A stretch of 64,000 bases of DNA. Origin: Pseudomonadota bacterium (lineage in GTDB: Bacteria; Pseudomonadota; Alphaproteobacteria; Sphingomonadales; Sphingomonadaceae). A program made the translations under genes and the position numbers. The stretch is from NCBI GenBank assembly GCA_021849075.1, contig JAJZTH010000004.1:62001-126000 (forward strand), in the 5' to 3' direction. Positions 49,802 to 58,247 of this stretch are shown here, one piece after another. Each line of letters starts with the position of its first letter. The stretch's first letter is position 1. The notes beneath the pieces were generated by a model, which did no database searches, was not told where the DNA came from, and was given only the letters and a program-made list of their open reading frames with translations.

Positions 49802-49999
49802 ATGCGAAACCGACCTCTTGTCCTGACCAGCGAATCCGCCCGGCATCCCTTCCGTCAGCGCCTGCCCGCCCATGTGCTGCGGGTGCGTGATGACAAGGCG
49901 GGGGGCGTAAAGCGGCCGGTGGATGACGACAGCGACTGGAAATTGTTCGCGCTCAGTTTCTGCGCCTTCTTCACGGCCTTTTACAGCTTCATTTTCTGA
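49802..49999 (+). CDS. Small single-pass membrane protein, hypothetical
   Basis: 65-residue ORF with an Arg/Lys/Asp-rich N-terminal half and one hydrophobic C-terminal segment (LFALSFCAFFTAFYSFIF, about residues 48-65), a tail-anchored topology. No Shine-Dalgarno is visible before ATG 49802. The upstream 108 bp also serves the divergent PBP gene. The second triple-hairpin repeat starts 18 bp after the stop. No family recognised. Confidence 0.5.
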   Translation: MRNRPLVLTSESARHPFRQRLPAHVLRVRDDKAGGVKRPVDDDSDWKLFALSFCAFFTAFYSFIF

Positions 50000-50017
50000 G
50001 CAGTTTTCTGGCGATCT

Positions 50018-50150
50018 TTTGAAAAATGCGCGGAAGTGCGCATTTTTGATGCGGCGCCGGCCCGCTCCCCCGCACAACCTCCCATCAGGATACCATGTCT
50101 GGGCGGTCGGGCGGGGGTGCGGGACAGTGCAGATACGCCGACGGCGCATT
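50018..50150. repeat. Triple-hairpin dispersed repeat, copy B (inverted relative to copy A)
   Basis: Order on the plus strand: aaaaatgcgc/gcgcattttt (50022-50031 and 50038-50047, perfect 10-bp stem); a central stem of about 30 bp with roughly eight mismatches around the loop tcaggataccatgtc; then tacgcc-gac-ggcgca (50134-50148). The reverse complement matches copy A hairpin by hairpin, loop included. It lies between the convergent ends of the 65-residue ORF and the MFS gene. Confidence 0.85.
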
Positions 50151-50163
50151 CCCAAGCTGCCCC

Positions 50164-51474
50164 TCAATGGCATAAGGGGCCGTCGCACGCCTTATGCAGT
50201 TTCCACGCCATGGCGGCGCAGGGCAGGGTCAGGACCGCGACCAGCAGCAATTGCATCACCACCGATACGCCGGCGATGCTGAGGCCGATGGCGCAGAGCG
50301 ATCCGACGACCATCGCGCCGGAATTGACGATATTATTGGCCGCCACGGTGCGCGCCGCCTCGCATTTTTCGACGGTCGTGGTTAGGAAGGCATAGAGCGG
50401 CACCACGAACATGCCGCCGAATGTCGCCACCCCCAGCAGACAGAAAGACAGCGGCACGGCCAGCGGATGGGCCAGAAAGCCCGCCAGCGACAGCATCTGG
50501 CCATTGGGGGCCGGCGTCCACAGGTCGCACACGATATGGAAGGCGACGATGCACAGCCCCATGCCGATCACGGAAGCGGGCGCATATTTGGCCGACACAT
50601 GCCCTTGCAACAGGCGGTTGATGGCGATCGACCCGATGGCGATGCCGATCGAGAAGATGGCGAGGAACAGGCTGGCGACCGGCTTGTCGGCGGTCAGCAC
50701 ATTCTTCACCAGCGGTGGGAACTGGATGAACAGGATCGATCCGACCGCCCAGAACAGGCTGATCGACATGATCGCCAGAAACAGCCGGCGAATATGCATC
50801 GTGCCGCGCACCAGGGCGATTGAAGAGCGGATGACATGAAAATCGATCGGCTGGGTTTCCAGCAGCGACGGGGCCGAGGGCACCTTGCGTCCCGCAATAT
50901 AGCCGATCAGCGCAGTGATGATGATGCCGACCGCGGCGGCCTCCACCGGAATGATGCCGGCCAGGATCGTGCCGGCCAGGATCGCGATATAGGTGCCCGC
51001 TTCGACCAGGCCGGTGCCGCCCAGCACTTCATCATCATGCAGATGCTGGGGCAGGATCGCATATTTGATCGGGCCGAAGAAGGTCGAATGAATGCCCATG
51101 GCAAAGAGAGCGGCCAGCAGCAGCGGGATAGCCAGCGTATGAATGGCAAAGCCGCTCCAGATGAGGGCAAGGCCGATGGCGCCGACGGCCATGATGACGA
51201 TTTCGGCCGCCTTCACCCACCGGATGATAAGCGCCTTGTCGCGCTGGTCCGCCAATTGGCCCGACAGGGCCGACAGCAGAAAGAAGGGCAGGATGAACAG
51301 GCCGTTCGCCAGCGCGCTGAACCAGGTTTCGGAGCGTTCGTCATTATAGACCTGATAGACGACGAACAGCACCATCGCGTTCTTGAACAGATTGTCGTTG
51401 AACGCACCCAGCAACTGGGTGATGAAAAGCGGCAGAAAACGCCGCTTGTTCAGGAGCCTGAGCGAGGCTTGCAT
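50164..51474 (-). CDS. MFS transporter, LplT-like
   Basis: 436-residue major-facilitator protein with about 12 membrane segments. The N terminus, FLPLFITQLLGAFNDNLFKNAMVLFVVY, is the FNDN pattern seen in LplT lysophospholipid transporters and related proteins. HSTFFGPIKYAILPQHLHDDEVLGGTGLVEAG follows, another hallmark of this branch. A role in moving lysophospholipids across the inner membrane is suggested, but the fused acyltransferase of the Aas type is not present. The neighbouring pgsA makes phosphatidylglycerol phosphate; the two are divergent. Confidence 0.88.
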   Translation of the reverse strand: MQASLRLLNKRRFLPLFITQLLGAFNDNLFKNAMVLFVVYQVYNDERSETWFSALANGLFILPFFLLSALSGQLADQRDKALIIRWVKAAEIVIMAVGAIGLALIWSGFAIHTLAIPLLLAALFAMGIHSTFFGPIKYAILPQHLHDDEVLGGTGLVEAGTYIAILAGTILAGIIPVEAAAVGIIITALIGYIAGRKVPSAPSLLETQPIDFHVIRSSIALVRGTMHIRRLFLAIMSISLFWAVGSILFIQFPPLVKNVLTADKPVASLFLAIFSIGIAIGSIAINRLLQGHVSAKYAPASVIGMGLCIVAFHIVCDLWTPAPNGQMLSLAGFLAHPLAVPLSFCLLGVATFGGMFVVPLYAFLTTTVEKCEAARTVAANNIVNSGAMVVGSLCAIGLSIAGVSVVMQLLLVAVLTLPCAAMAWKLHKACDGPLCH

Positions 51475-51594
51475 ATTATTGGGGGTCTTCTTTCCCGTTA
51501 GCGACCGGGCGGGGGTCTAGCGGCTGGCGGCGGCGCTGTCCAATGTTGCATCGCTTGCCTTGTGCGCCGTGCCGGACTGTGGCACTTGCCGGCC

Positions 51595-52158
51595 ATGCTG
51601 ACGCTGCCCAACCTGCTGACGCTTTCGCGCATTCTGACCGTGCCCTTGCTGGTCGCCCTATTGTGGCCGGCTGAAATAGGGGCGCGCTGGACCACCGGCT
51701 ATGCGCTGGCGTTCGGCCTTTACTGCCTGATGGGCATTACCGACTATTTCGACGGCTATCTGGCCCGTGCGCAGGGTACGGTGTCGAAACTGGGCGTGTT
51801 CCTGGACCCGATCGCCGACAAGATCATGGTTGGCGCGGTCATCCTGATGCTGGCGGCGACGCGCGATATTGCCGGAATGCACATCATCGCCGCGATGATC
51901 ATCTTGCTGCGCGAAATTGCGGTATCGGGCCTGCGCGAATTTCTGGCCGGCCTGCAGGTGTCGGTCCCAGTGTCGCGGCTGGCCAAGTGGAAGACGACGT
52001 TCCAGATCATCGCCCTTGGCGCCCTCATTCTGGCGGGCGCGGTGCCGCATTTCCCCTTCGTGCAGAGCGTGGGCATCGTGACATTGTGGGCCGCCGCGAT
52101 CCTGACCCTGATTACGGGATGGGATTATCTGCGCGTCGGCATCAGGCATATGGATTGA
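51595..52158 (+). CDS. pgsA: CDP-diacylglycerol--glycerol-3-phosphate phosphatidyltransferase
   Basis: 187-residue membrane enzyme that makes phosphatidylglycerol phosphate, the first committed step to phosphatidylglycerol and cardiolipin. The CDP-alcohol phosphotransferase motif D-G-x2-A-R-x8-G-x3-D-x3-D appears as DYFDGYLARAQGTVSKLGVFLDPIADK. N-terminal LTLPNLLTLSRI is the family start. About five hydrophobic segments. ATG 51595 is used; the frame to 51562 is unsupported. moaD follows 5 bp later. Confidence 0.96.
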   Translation: MLTLPNLLTLSRILTVPLLVALLWPAEIGARWTTGYALAFGLYCLMGITDYFDGYLARAQGTVSKLGVFLDPIADKIMVGAVILMLAATRDIAGMHIIAAMIILLREIAVSGLREFLAGLQVSVPVSRLAKWKTTFQIIALGALILAGAVPHFPFVQSVGIVTLWAAAILTLITGWDYLRVGIRHMD

Positions 52159-52163
52159 GCGCG

Positions 52164-52418
52164 ATGGTGACGATCGTCTATTTCGCCTGGGTGCGTGAGG
52201 CGATCGGCCGCGACGAGGAGCAGGTCGAGCGGCCGGCGTCCGATACGACGGTTGCCGATCTGATTGCGATGCTGGCGGCGCGGGGCGGCGGCTATGCGCA
52301 GGGGCTGGGCGACGCGACCCGGCTGCGTGCGGCGATCGACCAGCGTTTCGTGCCGATCGACACGGTGATCGGCGATGCGCGCGAAGTGGCGATCTTTCCC
52401 CCGGTAACGGGCGGATGA
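52164..52418 (+). CDS. moaD: Molybdopterin synthase small subunit MoaD
   Basis: 84-residue ubiquitin-like sulfur carrier of molybdopterin synthase. It ends in the Gly-Gly (PPVTGG) that is thiocarboxylated, and has VREAIG and AIFPPV typical of MoaD. It forms a heterotetramer with MoaE, whose gene overlaps by 4 bp (ATGA). Part of a pgsA-moaD-moaE run, an arrangement seen in several sphingomonads as I recall. Confidence 0.95.
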   Translation: MVTIVYFAWVREAIGRDEEQVERPASDTTVADLIAMLAARGGGYAQGLGDATRLRAAIDQRFVPIDTVIGDAREVAIFPPVTGG

Positions 52419-52858
52419 AACGGATCAGCATCCAGACCGGCGATTTCGACGTTGCCAGCGAACTGGCGGCGCTGGAGGCGCTGGGCGGTGGCGGCGTGGC
52501 GAGCTTCACCGGCGTTGTGCGCGGGGAAGGCGGGCTGATTGCGCTGGAACTGGAGCATTATCCGGCGATGACGCAGGCGCAGGTCGAGCGGATCGTGGAA
52601 GACGCCATGGCGCGCTGGCCGCTGCTGGGCGTCAGCGTGATTCACCGTTTCGGCCGGCTGGAGCCGGGCGCGCGGATCGTGTTCGTCGGTACGGCGTCGC
52701 GCCATCGGACTGCGGCGCTGGAAAGCTGCGCCTTCCTGATCGACTGGCTGAAATCGCACGCGCCCTTCTGGAAGAAGGAGCATTTCGCCGACGGCGCGAC
52801 CGCCTGGGTCGAGGCGCGCGCGGAGGATGACGCCAAAGCGAAGGGCTGGAGCGCTTAA
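52415..52858 (+). CDS. moaE: Molybdopterin synthase large subunit MoaE
   Basis: 147-residue catalytic subunit converting precursor Z to molybdopterin with sulfur from MoaD. Motifs: GGVASFTGVVRGE, LELEHYPAMTQAQVE, VIHRFGRLEPGARIVFVGTASRHRTAALESCAFLIDWLKSHAPFWKKE, with the catalytic Lys in FWKKE. Overlaps moaD by 4 bp. The following 195 bp (52859-53053) hold no gene that I can support. Confidence 0.97.
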   Translation: MKRISIQTGDFDVASELAALEALGGGGVASFTGVVRGEGGLIALELEHYPAMTQAQVERIVEDAMARWPLLGVSVIHRFGRLEPGARIVFVGTASRHRTAALESCAFLIDWLKSHAPFWKKEHFADGATAWVEARAEDDAKAKGWSA

Positions 52859-53053
52859 CTTCGCACATTTCCCGCCGAATTGGACATTTTCGTGCGCGGG
52901 CCTGATCCTATCGGAAAGCGGGCGGGGTGTGACAGGGGAAAGAGCCGGGGGCGATTATCGGCATAATGGGCGGTGTAGGACAGGTGTTGGCGGTGATCCG
53001 CTAAAGCCTCCGGTTCTAGGAAATCGCATCACCATTGGCTTGCACGCCCGTCT

Positions 53054-53983
53054 TCACGCGGCCTCCGGCAAGCGGCAACTCGTGGCCGCAGCGTCGCGCA
53101 ATATGCCCGCCAACAGGTGAAATTCCTTTTCGCGGGGGCTGTTGCGGCGCCATACCAGGGCGATGTCGCGCGAGGAGCGGTCCGATTCCAGCGGGCGGGC
53201 GGTGATGTTGGTATGTTCCAATATGCCGCCGGCGATCGCCATTTCCGGGATCATGGTGACGCCCAGTCCATTGTCGACCATCTGGATCAGCGTATGCAGC
53301 GACGTGCCCATCATCGTCGCGCTGGCGCGCAGGTCCGGGCGGTTGCAGGCGGCCAGCGCATGATCCTTCAGGCAATGGCCGTCCTCCAGCAGCAATAATT
53401 TGCTTTCGTCGATCATGCCCGGCTTGATCCATTCGGGCGGATTGCTGGGTTCATCCTTCGGGAAGGCGACATAGAGCCGGTCCTGAAACAGGATTTCGCT
53501 GTCCAGTTCGCCCATGGCGAAGGGCAGGGCCAGCAGCACGCAATCGACATTGCCGTGGCGCAGCGATTCGATCGCCGCCTGACTGGTTTCTTCGCGCAGA
53601 TAGAGTTTGAGTTCGGGCCGGTCGGCGCGCAGCCGGGGCAGCAGACGCGGCAGCAGGAAGGGGGCGATGGTCGGAATCACGCTCATGCGCAACTCGCCGG
53701 TCAATGGCTTGCCCGATGCTTCGGCGATGGCGGCCAGTTCCTCCGCCTCGCGTAGGACGCGATGCGCCTTTTCCACGATGCGGTCGCCCAGCGCCGTGAA
53801 GCGCACCACGCGGCGGGTGCGTTCGACCAAAGTGACGCCGATCAGCGATTCCAGTTCGCGGATGCCCGCCGACAGGGTCGACTGGGTCACGAAACAACTG
53901 TCGGCCGCCTTGCCAAAATGGCCCTGTTCCTTCAGCGCCACCAGATATTGCAGTTGCTTCAGAGTGGGCAGGTAACTGGACAT
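53054..53983 (-). CDS. oxyR: Peroxide-sensing regulator OxyR
   Basis: 309-residue LysR regulator of the OxyR type. The N-terminal helix-turn-helix (YLPTLKQLQYLVALKEQGHFGKAADSCFVTQSTLSAGIRELE) is followed by the redox domain, whose Cys204 and Cys213 in LLLLEDGHCLKDHALAAC match E. coli Cys199 and Cys208 (spacing 9 in both). H2O2 forms a disulfide between them and turns on peroxide defence genes. The gene downstream on the same strand is not a peroxidase. Separated by 39 bp from the TauE-type gene, whose product runs towards it on the same strand. Confidence 0.95.
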   Translation of the reverse strand: MSSYLPTLKQLQYLVALKEQGHFGKAADSCFVTQSTLSAGIRELESLIGVTLVERTRRVVRFTALGDRIVEKAHRVLREAEELAAIAEASGKPLTGELRMSVIPTIAPFLLPRLLPRLRADRPELKLYLREETSQAAIESLRHGNVDCVLLALPFAMGELDSEILFQDRLYVAFPKDEPSNPPEWIKPGMIDESKLLLLEDGHCLKDHALAACNRPDLRASATMMGTSLHTLIQMVDNGLGVTMIPEMAIAGGILEHTNITARPLESDRSSRDIALVWRRNSPREKEFHLLAGILRDAAATSCRLPEAA

Positions 53984-54022
53984 TTATCGGATTCCTCGAT
54001 CAGAAATCCGAATATAAGAGTT

Positions 54023-54796
54023 TTACCCGATATATCCAAGATATTTGGCGACGCCGAACAGCGAGGTGAGCGTCAGGATGACGCCGACCGCGGTGAACAG
54101 CAGGCGCGGCGCGACATGGCGGGCCAGCATCGCGCCGAATGGCGCGGCCACGACGCCGCCGATCAGCAGGCCCAGCGTGTATGTGGTGAAGGTTTCCCAG
54201 CCCAGGTGGAACAGGAAGGTCAGGCTGATCGCGGTGGTCAGGATGAATTCGACCGAATTGACCGTGCCGATGGTGTGGCGCGGGCTGGACCCCTGAAGCA
54301 GCAGGTTGGAGGTGACGACCGGACCCCAGCCGCCGCCGCCCGACGCATCCATGAAGCCTCCGACCAGCCCCAGCGGCGTCACCCATTTGGGATCGCGCGG
54401 TTTGGGCGGCAGGTGGAAGCCGCGCCAGATGAGGTAGAGGCCGATCGCCGCCAGATAAGTCTGGACGAAGGGTTTGACGACCGCGCCATCGATGTTCGAC
54501 AGCAGATAGGCGCCGGTCACGCCGCCGATCACGCCCGGGACGATGAGTTTGGCGAAGAGTTTCCAGTCGACGTTGCGATGCAGGATATGGCTGATCGCCG
54601 AAACGCCGGTGGTGAAGGTTTCGGCGACATGGACGCTGGCCGATGCGCGGCTGGGCGGAACGCCGAGCGCGAGCAGGAGCGTGCTGGAAATGACGCCATA
54701 GGCCATGCCCAGCGCGCCATCGATGATCTGCGCGCCGAAGCCAACGAGGATGAAGGGCCAGATGTCGCCGAAATTGGCGATTAACATGTCGATCAT
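54023..54796 (-). CDS. TauE/SafE-family anion exporter
   Basis: 257-residue membrane protein with about eight segments, from the sulfite exporter family. Motifs: FGAQIIDGALGMAYGVISS, ASASVHVAETFTTGVSAISH and GGFMDASGGGGWGPVVTSNLL. Substrates in relatives include sulfite, sulfoacetate and taurine. It is divergent from cysE (serine acetyltransferase), which supports a sulfur-related role. oxyR follows 39 bp downstream on the same strand. Confidence 0.9.
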   Translation of the reverse strand: MIDMLIANFGDIWPFILVGFGAQIIDGALGMAYGVISSTLLLALGVPPSRASASVHVAETFTTGVSAISHILHRNVDWKLFAKLIVPGVIGGVTGAYLLSNIDGAVVKPFVQTYLAAIGLYLIWRGFHLPPKPRDPKWVTPLGLVGGFMDASGGGGWGPVVTSNLLLQGSSPRHTIGTVNSVEFILTTAISLTFLFHLGWETFTTYTLGLLIGGVVAAPFGAMLARHVAPRLLFTAVGVILTLTSLFGVAKYLGYIG

Positions 54797-54968
54797 CCGC
54801 TACCCTTCATTTCGATTGTCTACCGTCATGATTGGAATATCCCGGCGCGCCAAGCAAGTTTCTATTTGCGGGCAAAAAGCGGGGATGCCGCCGCCATCTG
54901 GAAATGGACACGCATTTCCCTTATATGCGTTGCTCATAACAACGCTTGGAACGATCAGGGACGCTTGC

Positions 54969-55685
54969 ATGGTGCGCAACCTCATTGCCTATCTGGATTC
55001 GGTGAAAAGCCGTGATCCTGCGCCGCGTTCCCGTGCCGAAATCCTGCTTTATCCCGGCGTCTGGTCGCTGGCCTTCCATCGCGTGGCGCACCGGCTCTAT
55101 CGGGCGCGGCTGTTCTTCCTTGCCCGCGCGGTGAACCATTTGTCGCGATTCCTGACCGGCAATGACATTCATCCCGGCGCGACGATCGGCAAGCGCTTCT
55201 TCATCGACCATGGCTTTACCGTGATCGGCGAAACGGCCGAGATTGGCGACGACGTCACCTTGTACCAGAATGTCACGCTGGGCGGTACGGACCCCGCCAA
55301 CGGCATCGCCGGCAAGCGCCACCCCACGCTGCATGATGGCGTGATCGTGGGGTCGGGCGCACAGGTGCTGGGACCGGTGCAGGTGGGTACACGCGCGCGC
55401 GTGGGCGCCAATGCGGTCGTGACCAAGGATGTGGCCGAAGGGGCGACCATGGTGGGCATCCCGGCCCGCCCGATGCTGGTCGATGTGACCGCCTATCAGC
55501 GGGATTTCATGCCCTATGGCACGCCCTGCACCGATTGTTTCGACCCGGAAAAGCAGAAGCTGGAACTCCTTCAGTGCGAGGTGGAGCAGTTGCAGAAGCG
55601 GCTGGCCGAACTGATGGCGGAGCGCCAGACGCCGGTATTGCCCGCCGATGATGCGCCGCTGTTCAAGGAGCGCGGCCGGGCCTGA
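54969..55685 (+). CDS. cysE: Serine O-acetyltransferase
   Basis: 238-residue serine acetyltransferase (EpsC-like, short form). It makes O-acetylserine for cysteine synthesis. The left-handed beta-helix hexapeptide repeats include HPGATIGKRFFIDHGFTVIGETAEIGDDVTLYQNVTLGG, and GKRHPTLHDGVIVGSGAQVLGPVQVG with GANAVVTKDVAEGATMVGIPAR. The C-terminal coiled region ends in a variable tail. ATG 54969 has no strong Shine-Dalgarno but matches the family start. Divergent from TauE, with a gcgttg/caacgc dyad at 54927-54945 in the gap. Confidence 0.94.
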   Translation: MVRNLIAYLDSVKSRDPAPRSRAEILLYPGVWSLAFHRVAHRLYRARLFFLARAVNHLSRFLTGNDIHPGATIGKRFFIDHGFTVIGETAEIGDDVTLYQNVTLGGTDPANGIAGKRHPTLHDGVIVGSGAQVLGPVQVGTRARVGANAVVTKDVAEGATMVGIPARPMLVDVTAYQRDFMPYGTPCTDCFDPEKQKLELLQCEVEQLQKRLAELMAERQTPVLPADDAPLFKERGRA

Positions 55686-56023
55686 TGACCAATGTGACGC
55701 CGTTTCCGGGCAATGGAGCGGGGCAGGTCGGGTTCGACCGGCTGGAATTGCAGCGGATCATGGATCTGTATGGCCGCATGGTGTCGGCCGGCCACTGGCG
55801 CGATTATGCGATGGACATGGGGCGCGAGGCGGCGATCTTCAGCGCCTTTCGCCGCAGCGCCGAACGGCCCGAATATCGGATCGAAAAGCGCCCGGCGCTG
55901 CGTCACCGGCAGGGCATGTGGGCGCTGGTGGGCGAAAGCGGGCAGGTGTTGAAACGCGGGCAGGAATTGCAGGGCGTGCTGGCCCCGGTAGAGCGCAAAT
56001 TGCTGCGGATCGTGGAGGATTGA
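55685..56023 (+). CDS. DUF2794-family protein
   Basis: 112-residue alphaproteobacterial protein of unknown function. Pattern: FDRLELQRIMDLYGRMVSAGHWRDYAMDMGREAAIFSAFRRSAERPEYRIEKRP. It overlaps the cysE stop by one base (TGATG), so it is cotranscribed with cysE. A perfect 16-bp hairpin follows its stop. Confidence 0.88.
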   Translation: MTNVTPFPGNGAGQVGFDRLELQRIMDLYGRMVSAGHWRDYAMDMGREAAIFSAFRRSAERPEYRIEKRPALRHRQGMWALVGESGQVLKRGQELQGVLAPVERKLLRIVED

Positions 56024-56024
56024 G

Positions 56025-56063
56025 GCATCGTAGCGTCATCTGGAACGGATGACGCTACGATGC
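56025..56063. terminator. Perfect 16-bp hairpin between convergent genes
   Basis: gcatcgtagcgtcatc (56025-56040) is fully inverted at 56048-56063, with loop tggaacg. It lies between the DUF2794 stop and the membrane-protein stop, so it probably terminates both directions, without T tracts. Confidence 0.75.
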
Positions 56064-56068
56064 GGATC

Positions 56069-57127
56069 TCAGGCGACCGCCCGGTCCAGATAGGGCAGGC
56101 GGTCGGTGATGCGCGGCGGCAATCCGCGCACGATCACGGCGCGGGCGTGATGCCACAGGGCCGACAGCAGCAGCAGGGCGGAGCCGATCACCAAAGTCGT
56201 GAGCGCCCAGGACATTTCCACCGCGCCGGCCTGCCGGAACAAGGCATAGAGGGCGAAAAGCACATAGGCGAGGCTGGACACCAGCAACGCGCGCCGGTCG
56301 ATCGCCAGCGCAACGAGGCCGAAGGCGACATAGAGGGCGATCACCAGCAAGGCCCGGCCGACGCCGATCTGGTCGCCATTCAGCACCCCCAGCAGGTGGA
56401 AGAGCGAATGGGCGATCATCGGGGCGGCGGCCAGATGCAGCCAGAAGGCGACGTCCGAGCGGCGCGTCGTACGGGCGCGATCGCTGATGTCCCACCACAT
56501 GGCGAGGGCGAAGATGGCGAGGCCGCCCGCCAGCAGCATCAGATAGGGCAGGGTGGGGCTGTCGGGCGACGCCGCCATGATCAGGCCCGCCACCACGCCA
56601 GCCGCAGCGACGGCGCCCGCCGCAACGGTGATCGGCACCATGAAGCGGCGCCAATGGAGCCAGGCCGCGAGGCCGCTGATGGCGGCGACACCGGCCATGA
56701 TGAGTGAGGCCAGGCTGTCGCCCGCATGCGGGAAGGCGCGGATCGCCAGCGCGAACAAGGTGAAGCCGGTGCCGCCGACGAAGCCGGCCAGCAACAGGAT
56801 GGAGGGCAGGGCCATGCGCCGCTGGCGCGTGAAATATTCGGCGAGGCCCCAACTGGCCGCCGCGATCAGCAGGCCGGACAGGAAGGCGGGTTCATGCTCC
56901 GCCGCGCCAAGGCGCATGCTGTTGCCCAGCCAGCCGACCGCGATCAGCAGGATGATGCTGGCGATCGACACGAAGATGTCGTTGAAGCCGGTGAGCAGGC
57001 GGAAATGTTCTTCGTCGACGACCGGGCTGGCGCGCAGCCGGGCGACATGGTCGCGCAGCGCCTGCGCCGCCTGAGCGGGGATGACCCCCGCCGCCACTGC
57101 ATCCTGAAGATCGCTTTCGCTATACAT
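56069..57127 (-). CDS. Polytopic membrane protein of unknown function
   Basis: 352-residue protein with about ten hydrophobic segments after a soluble N-terminal helix (SESDLQDAVAAGVIPAQAAQALRDHVARLRAS), which resembles the short N-terminal domain before DUF2157-like membrane proteins. No catalytic motif is visible. A dyad identical in geometry to the one before the PBP gene lies 42 bp upstream of its ATG. It is downstream of the alpha/beta hydrolase gene on the same strand with a 79-bp gap. Confidence 0.85.
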   Translation of the reverse strand: MYSESDLQDAVAAGVIPAQAAQALRDHVARLRASPVVDEEHFRLLTGFNDIFVSIASIILLIAVGWLGNSMRLGAAEHEPAFLSGLLIAAASWGLAEYFTRQRRMALPSILLLAGFVGGTGFTLFALAIRAFPHAGDSLASLIMAGVAAISGLAAWLHWRRFMVPITVAAGAVAAAGVVAGLIMAASPDSPTLPYLMLLAGGLAIFALAMWWDISDRARTTRRSDVAFWLHLAAAPMIAHSLFHLLGVLNGDQIGVGRALLVIALYVAFGLVALAIDRRALLVSSLAYVLFALYALFRQAGAVEMSWALTTLVIGSALLLLSALWHHARAVIVRGLPPRITDRLPYLDRAVA

Positions 57128-57168
57128 CGTCCTGCTCCCGGGACTGTCCGAAGCACGATCATAGCATC

Positions 57169-57192
57169 ACTGTATTGTTCTATCAATACAGT
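57169..57192. promoter_or_regulatory. CTGTATTG-N8-ATACAG dyad before the membrane protein gene
   Basis: actgtattg (57169-57177) and caatacagt (57184-57192) are perfect inverted repeats with 6 bp between them. The core CTGTATTG-N8-ATACAG is the same as the one before the PBP1A gene at 49695-49716. Confidence 0.65.
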
Positions 57193-57206
57193 TGGGCGTG
57201 GCCTGT

Positions 57207-58121
57207 TCAGCGGGCTGCCAGATTGGCGACGCTGTCGTCCTGCTCCAGAAAGCTGCGCAGTTCGGCGATGAAGCGATCAAACTGGTCATGGTGCAGCCAG
57301 TGGCCGGCATCGGCGAATTCGATCAGGCGCGCGTCGCGGAAATGCCGCATGCGCCCATCCTTCGCAGGATTGGAGGCCCAGCTGTCGCGGCCAAGGCAGA
57401 GCAGGGTGGGGCAATCGATCCGCGACCAGAAGTCGGGCAGATCCATCTCGCCCTCCGCTCCGGGGGCCGTGGCGTTGAGATAGGGATCGAATTTCCAGCG
57501 ATAGCTGCCATCTTCATTGCGGTTCACCCCATGGATGGTCAGGTGCATCGCCTGTTCGACCGACAGATGTTCGTTGCGTTCGCGCATCCGTCCGACGGCG
57601 GCTTCGATCGTGGGATAACGGCGCGGGGTGCGGCGGGCGCTGGCGCGGCGGCCGTCTATCCATGTGCGCCATATGTCGGGCGCGGATTGCTCCGCCTTTT
57701 CCAGCAGGCGGCCGGGCGACAGGCCCAGACCTTCGATCGCGACGACCTTGCGCAGCTTTTCCGGGAACAGCCCGGCATAGCGCAGGCTGATCGCGCCGCC
57801 CATCGAATGGCCAACGATCGTCACCGGATCGCGGTCCAGCAGGTCCACCAGTTGCGCCAGATCATAAACGAAATTGGCCATCATATAGGAGCCGTCGGAC
57901 GACCAGGCGCTGTCGCCATGGCCGCGCAGGTCGAGCGCGATCACATGATAGTCGCGCGCCAGCGCCCGTGCCGTCCAGTCCCAACTGCGCGCATGATCGA
58001 ACCCGCCATGGACCAGGATGAGGGGCGGTGCCGATGGATTACCCCAGTCGAGATAGTGGAGGCGTTGCCGCAGGGACGTGAAGAAATGCGACGTCGGGGT
58101 GAGCGCGGTCGGGCTGTCCAT
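57207..58121 (-). CDS. Alpha/beta-fold hydrolase
   Basis: 304-residue hydrolase. The oxyanion block is LILVHGGFDHARSW; the nucleophile elbow is GHSMGG; the catalytic His lies in FADAGHWLHHDQ near the C terminus, and the acid is probably Asp in CLGRDSW. The LDLRGHGDS block is typical of epoxide hydrolase/esterase-like members. The fold has a lid region. Substrate not determinable. Confidence 0.9.
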   Translation of the reverse strand: MDSPTALTPTSHFFTSLRQRLHYLDWGNPSAPPLILVHGGFDHARSWDWTARALARDYHVIALDLRGHGDSAWSSDGSYMMANFVYDLAQLVDLLDRDPVTIVGHSMGGAISLRYAGLFPEKLRKVVAIEGLGLSPGRLLEKAEQSAPDIWRTWIDGRRASARRTPRRYPTIEAAVGRMRERNEHLSVEQAMHLTIHGVNRNEDGSYRWKFDPYLNATAPGAEGEMDLPDFWSRIDCPTLLCLGRDSWASNPAKDGRMRHFRDARLIEFADAGHWLHHDQFDRFIAELRSFLEQDDSVANLAAR

Positions 58122-58247
58122 ATTATCCTGCCGGCTTGAAACGAAAGATCATGCCTCCCCATTGGCGAACATCCTGTTCGTTGCAAGCAAAGAGCGCCGA
58201 AAATCGTCAATTTTTAAATATTTCGATCGCGCCCTTCCAAATCAAAC

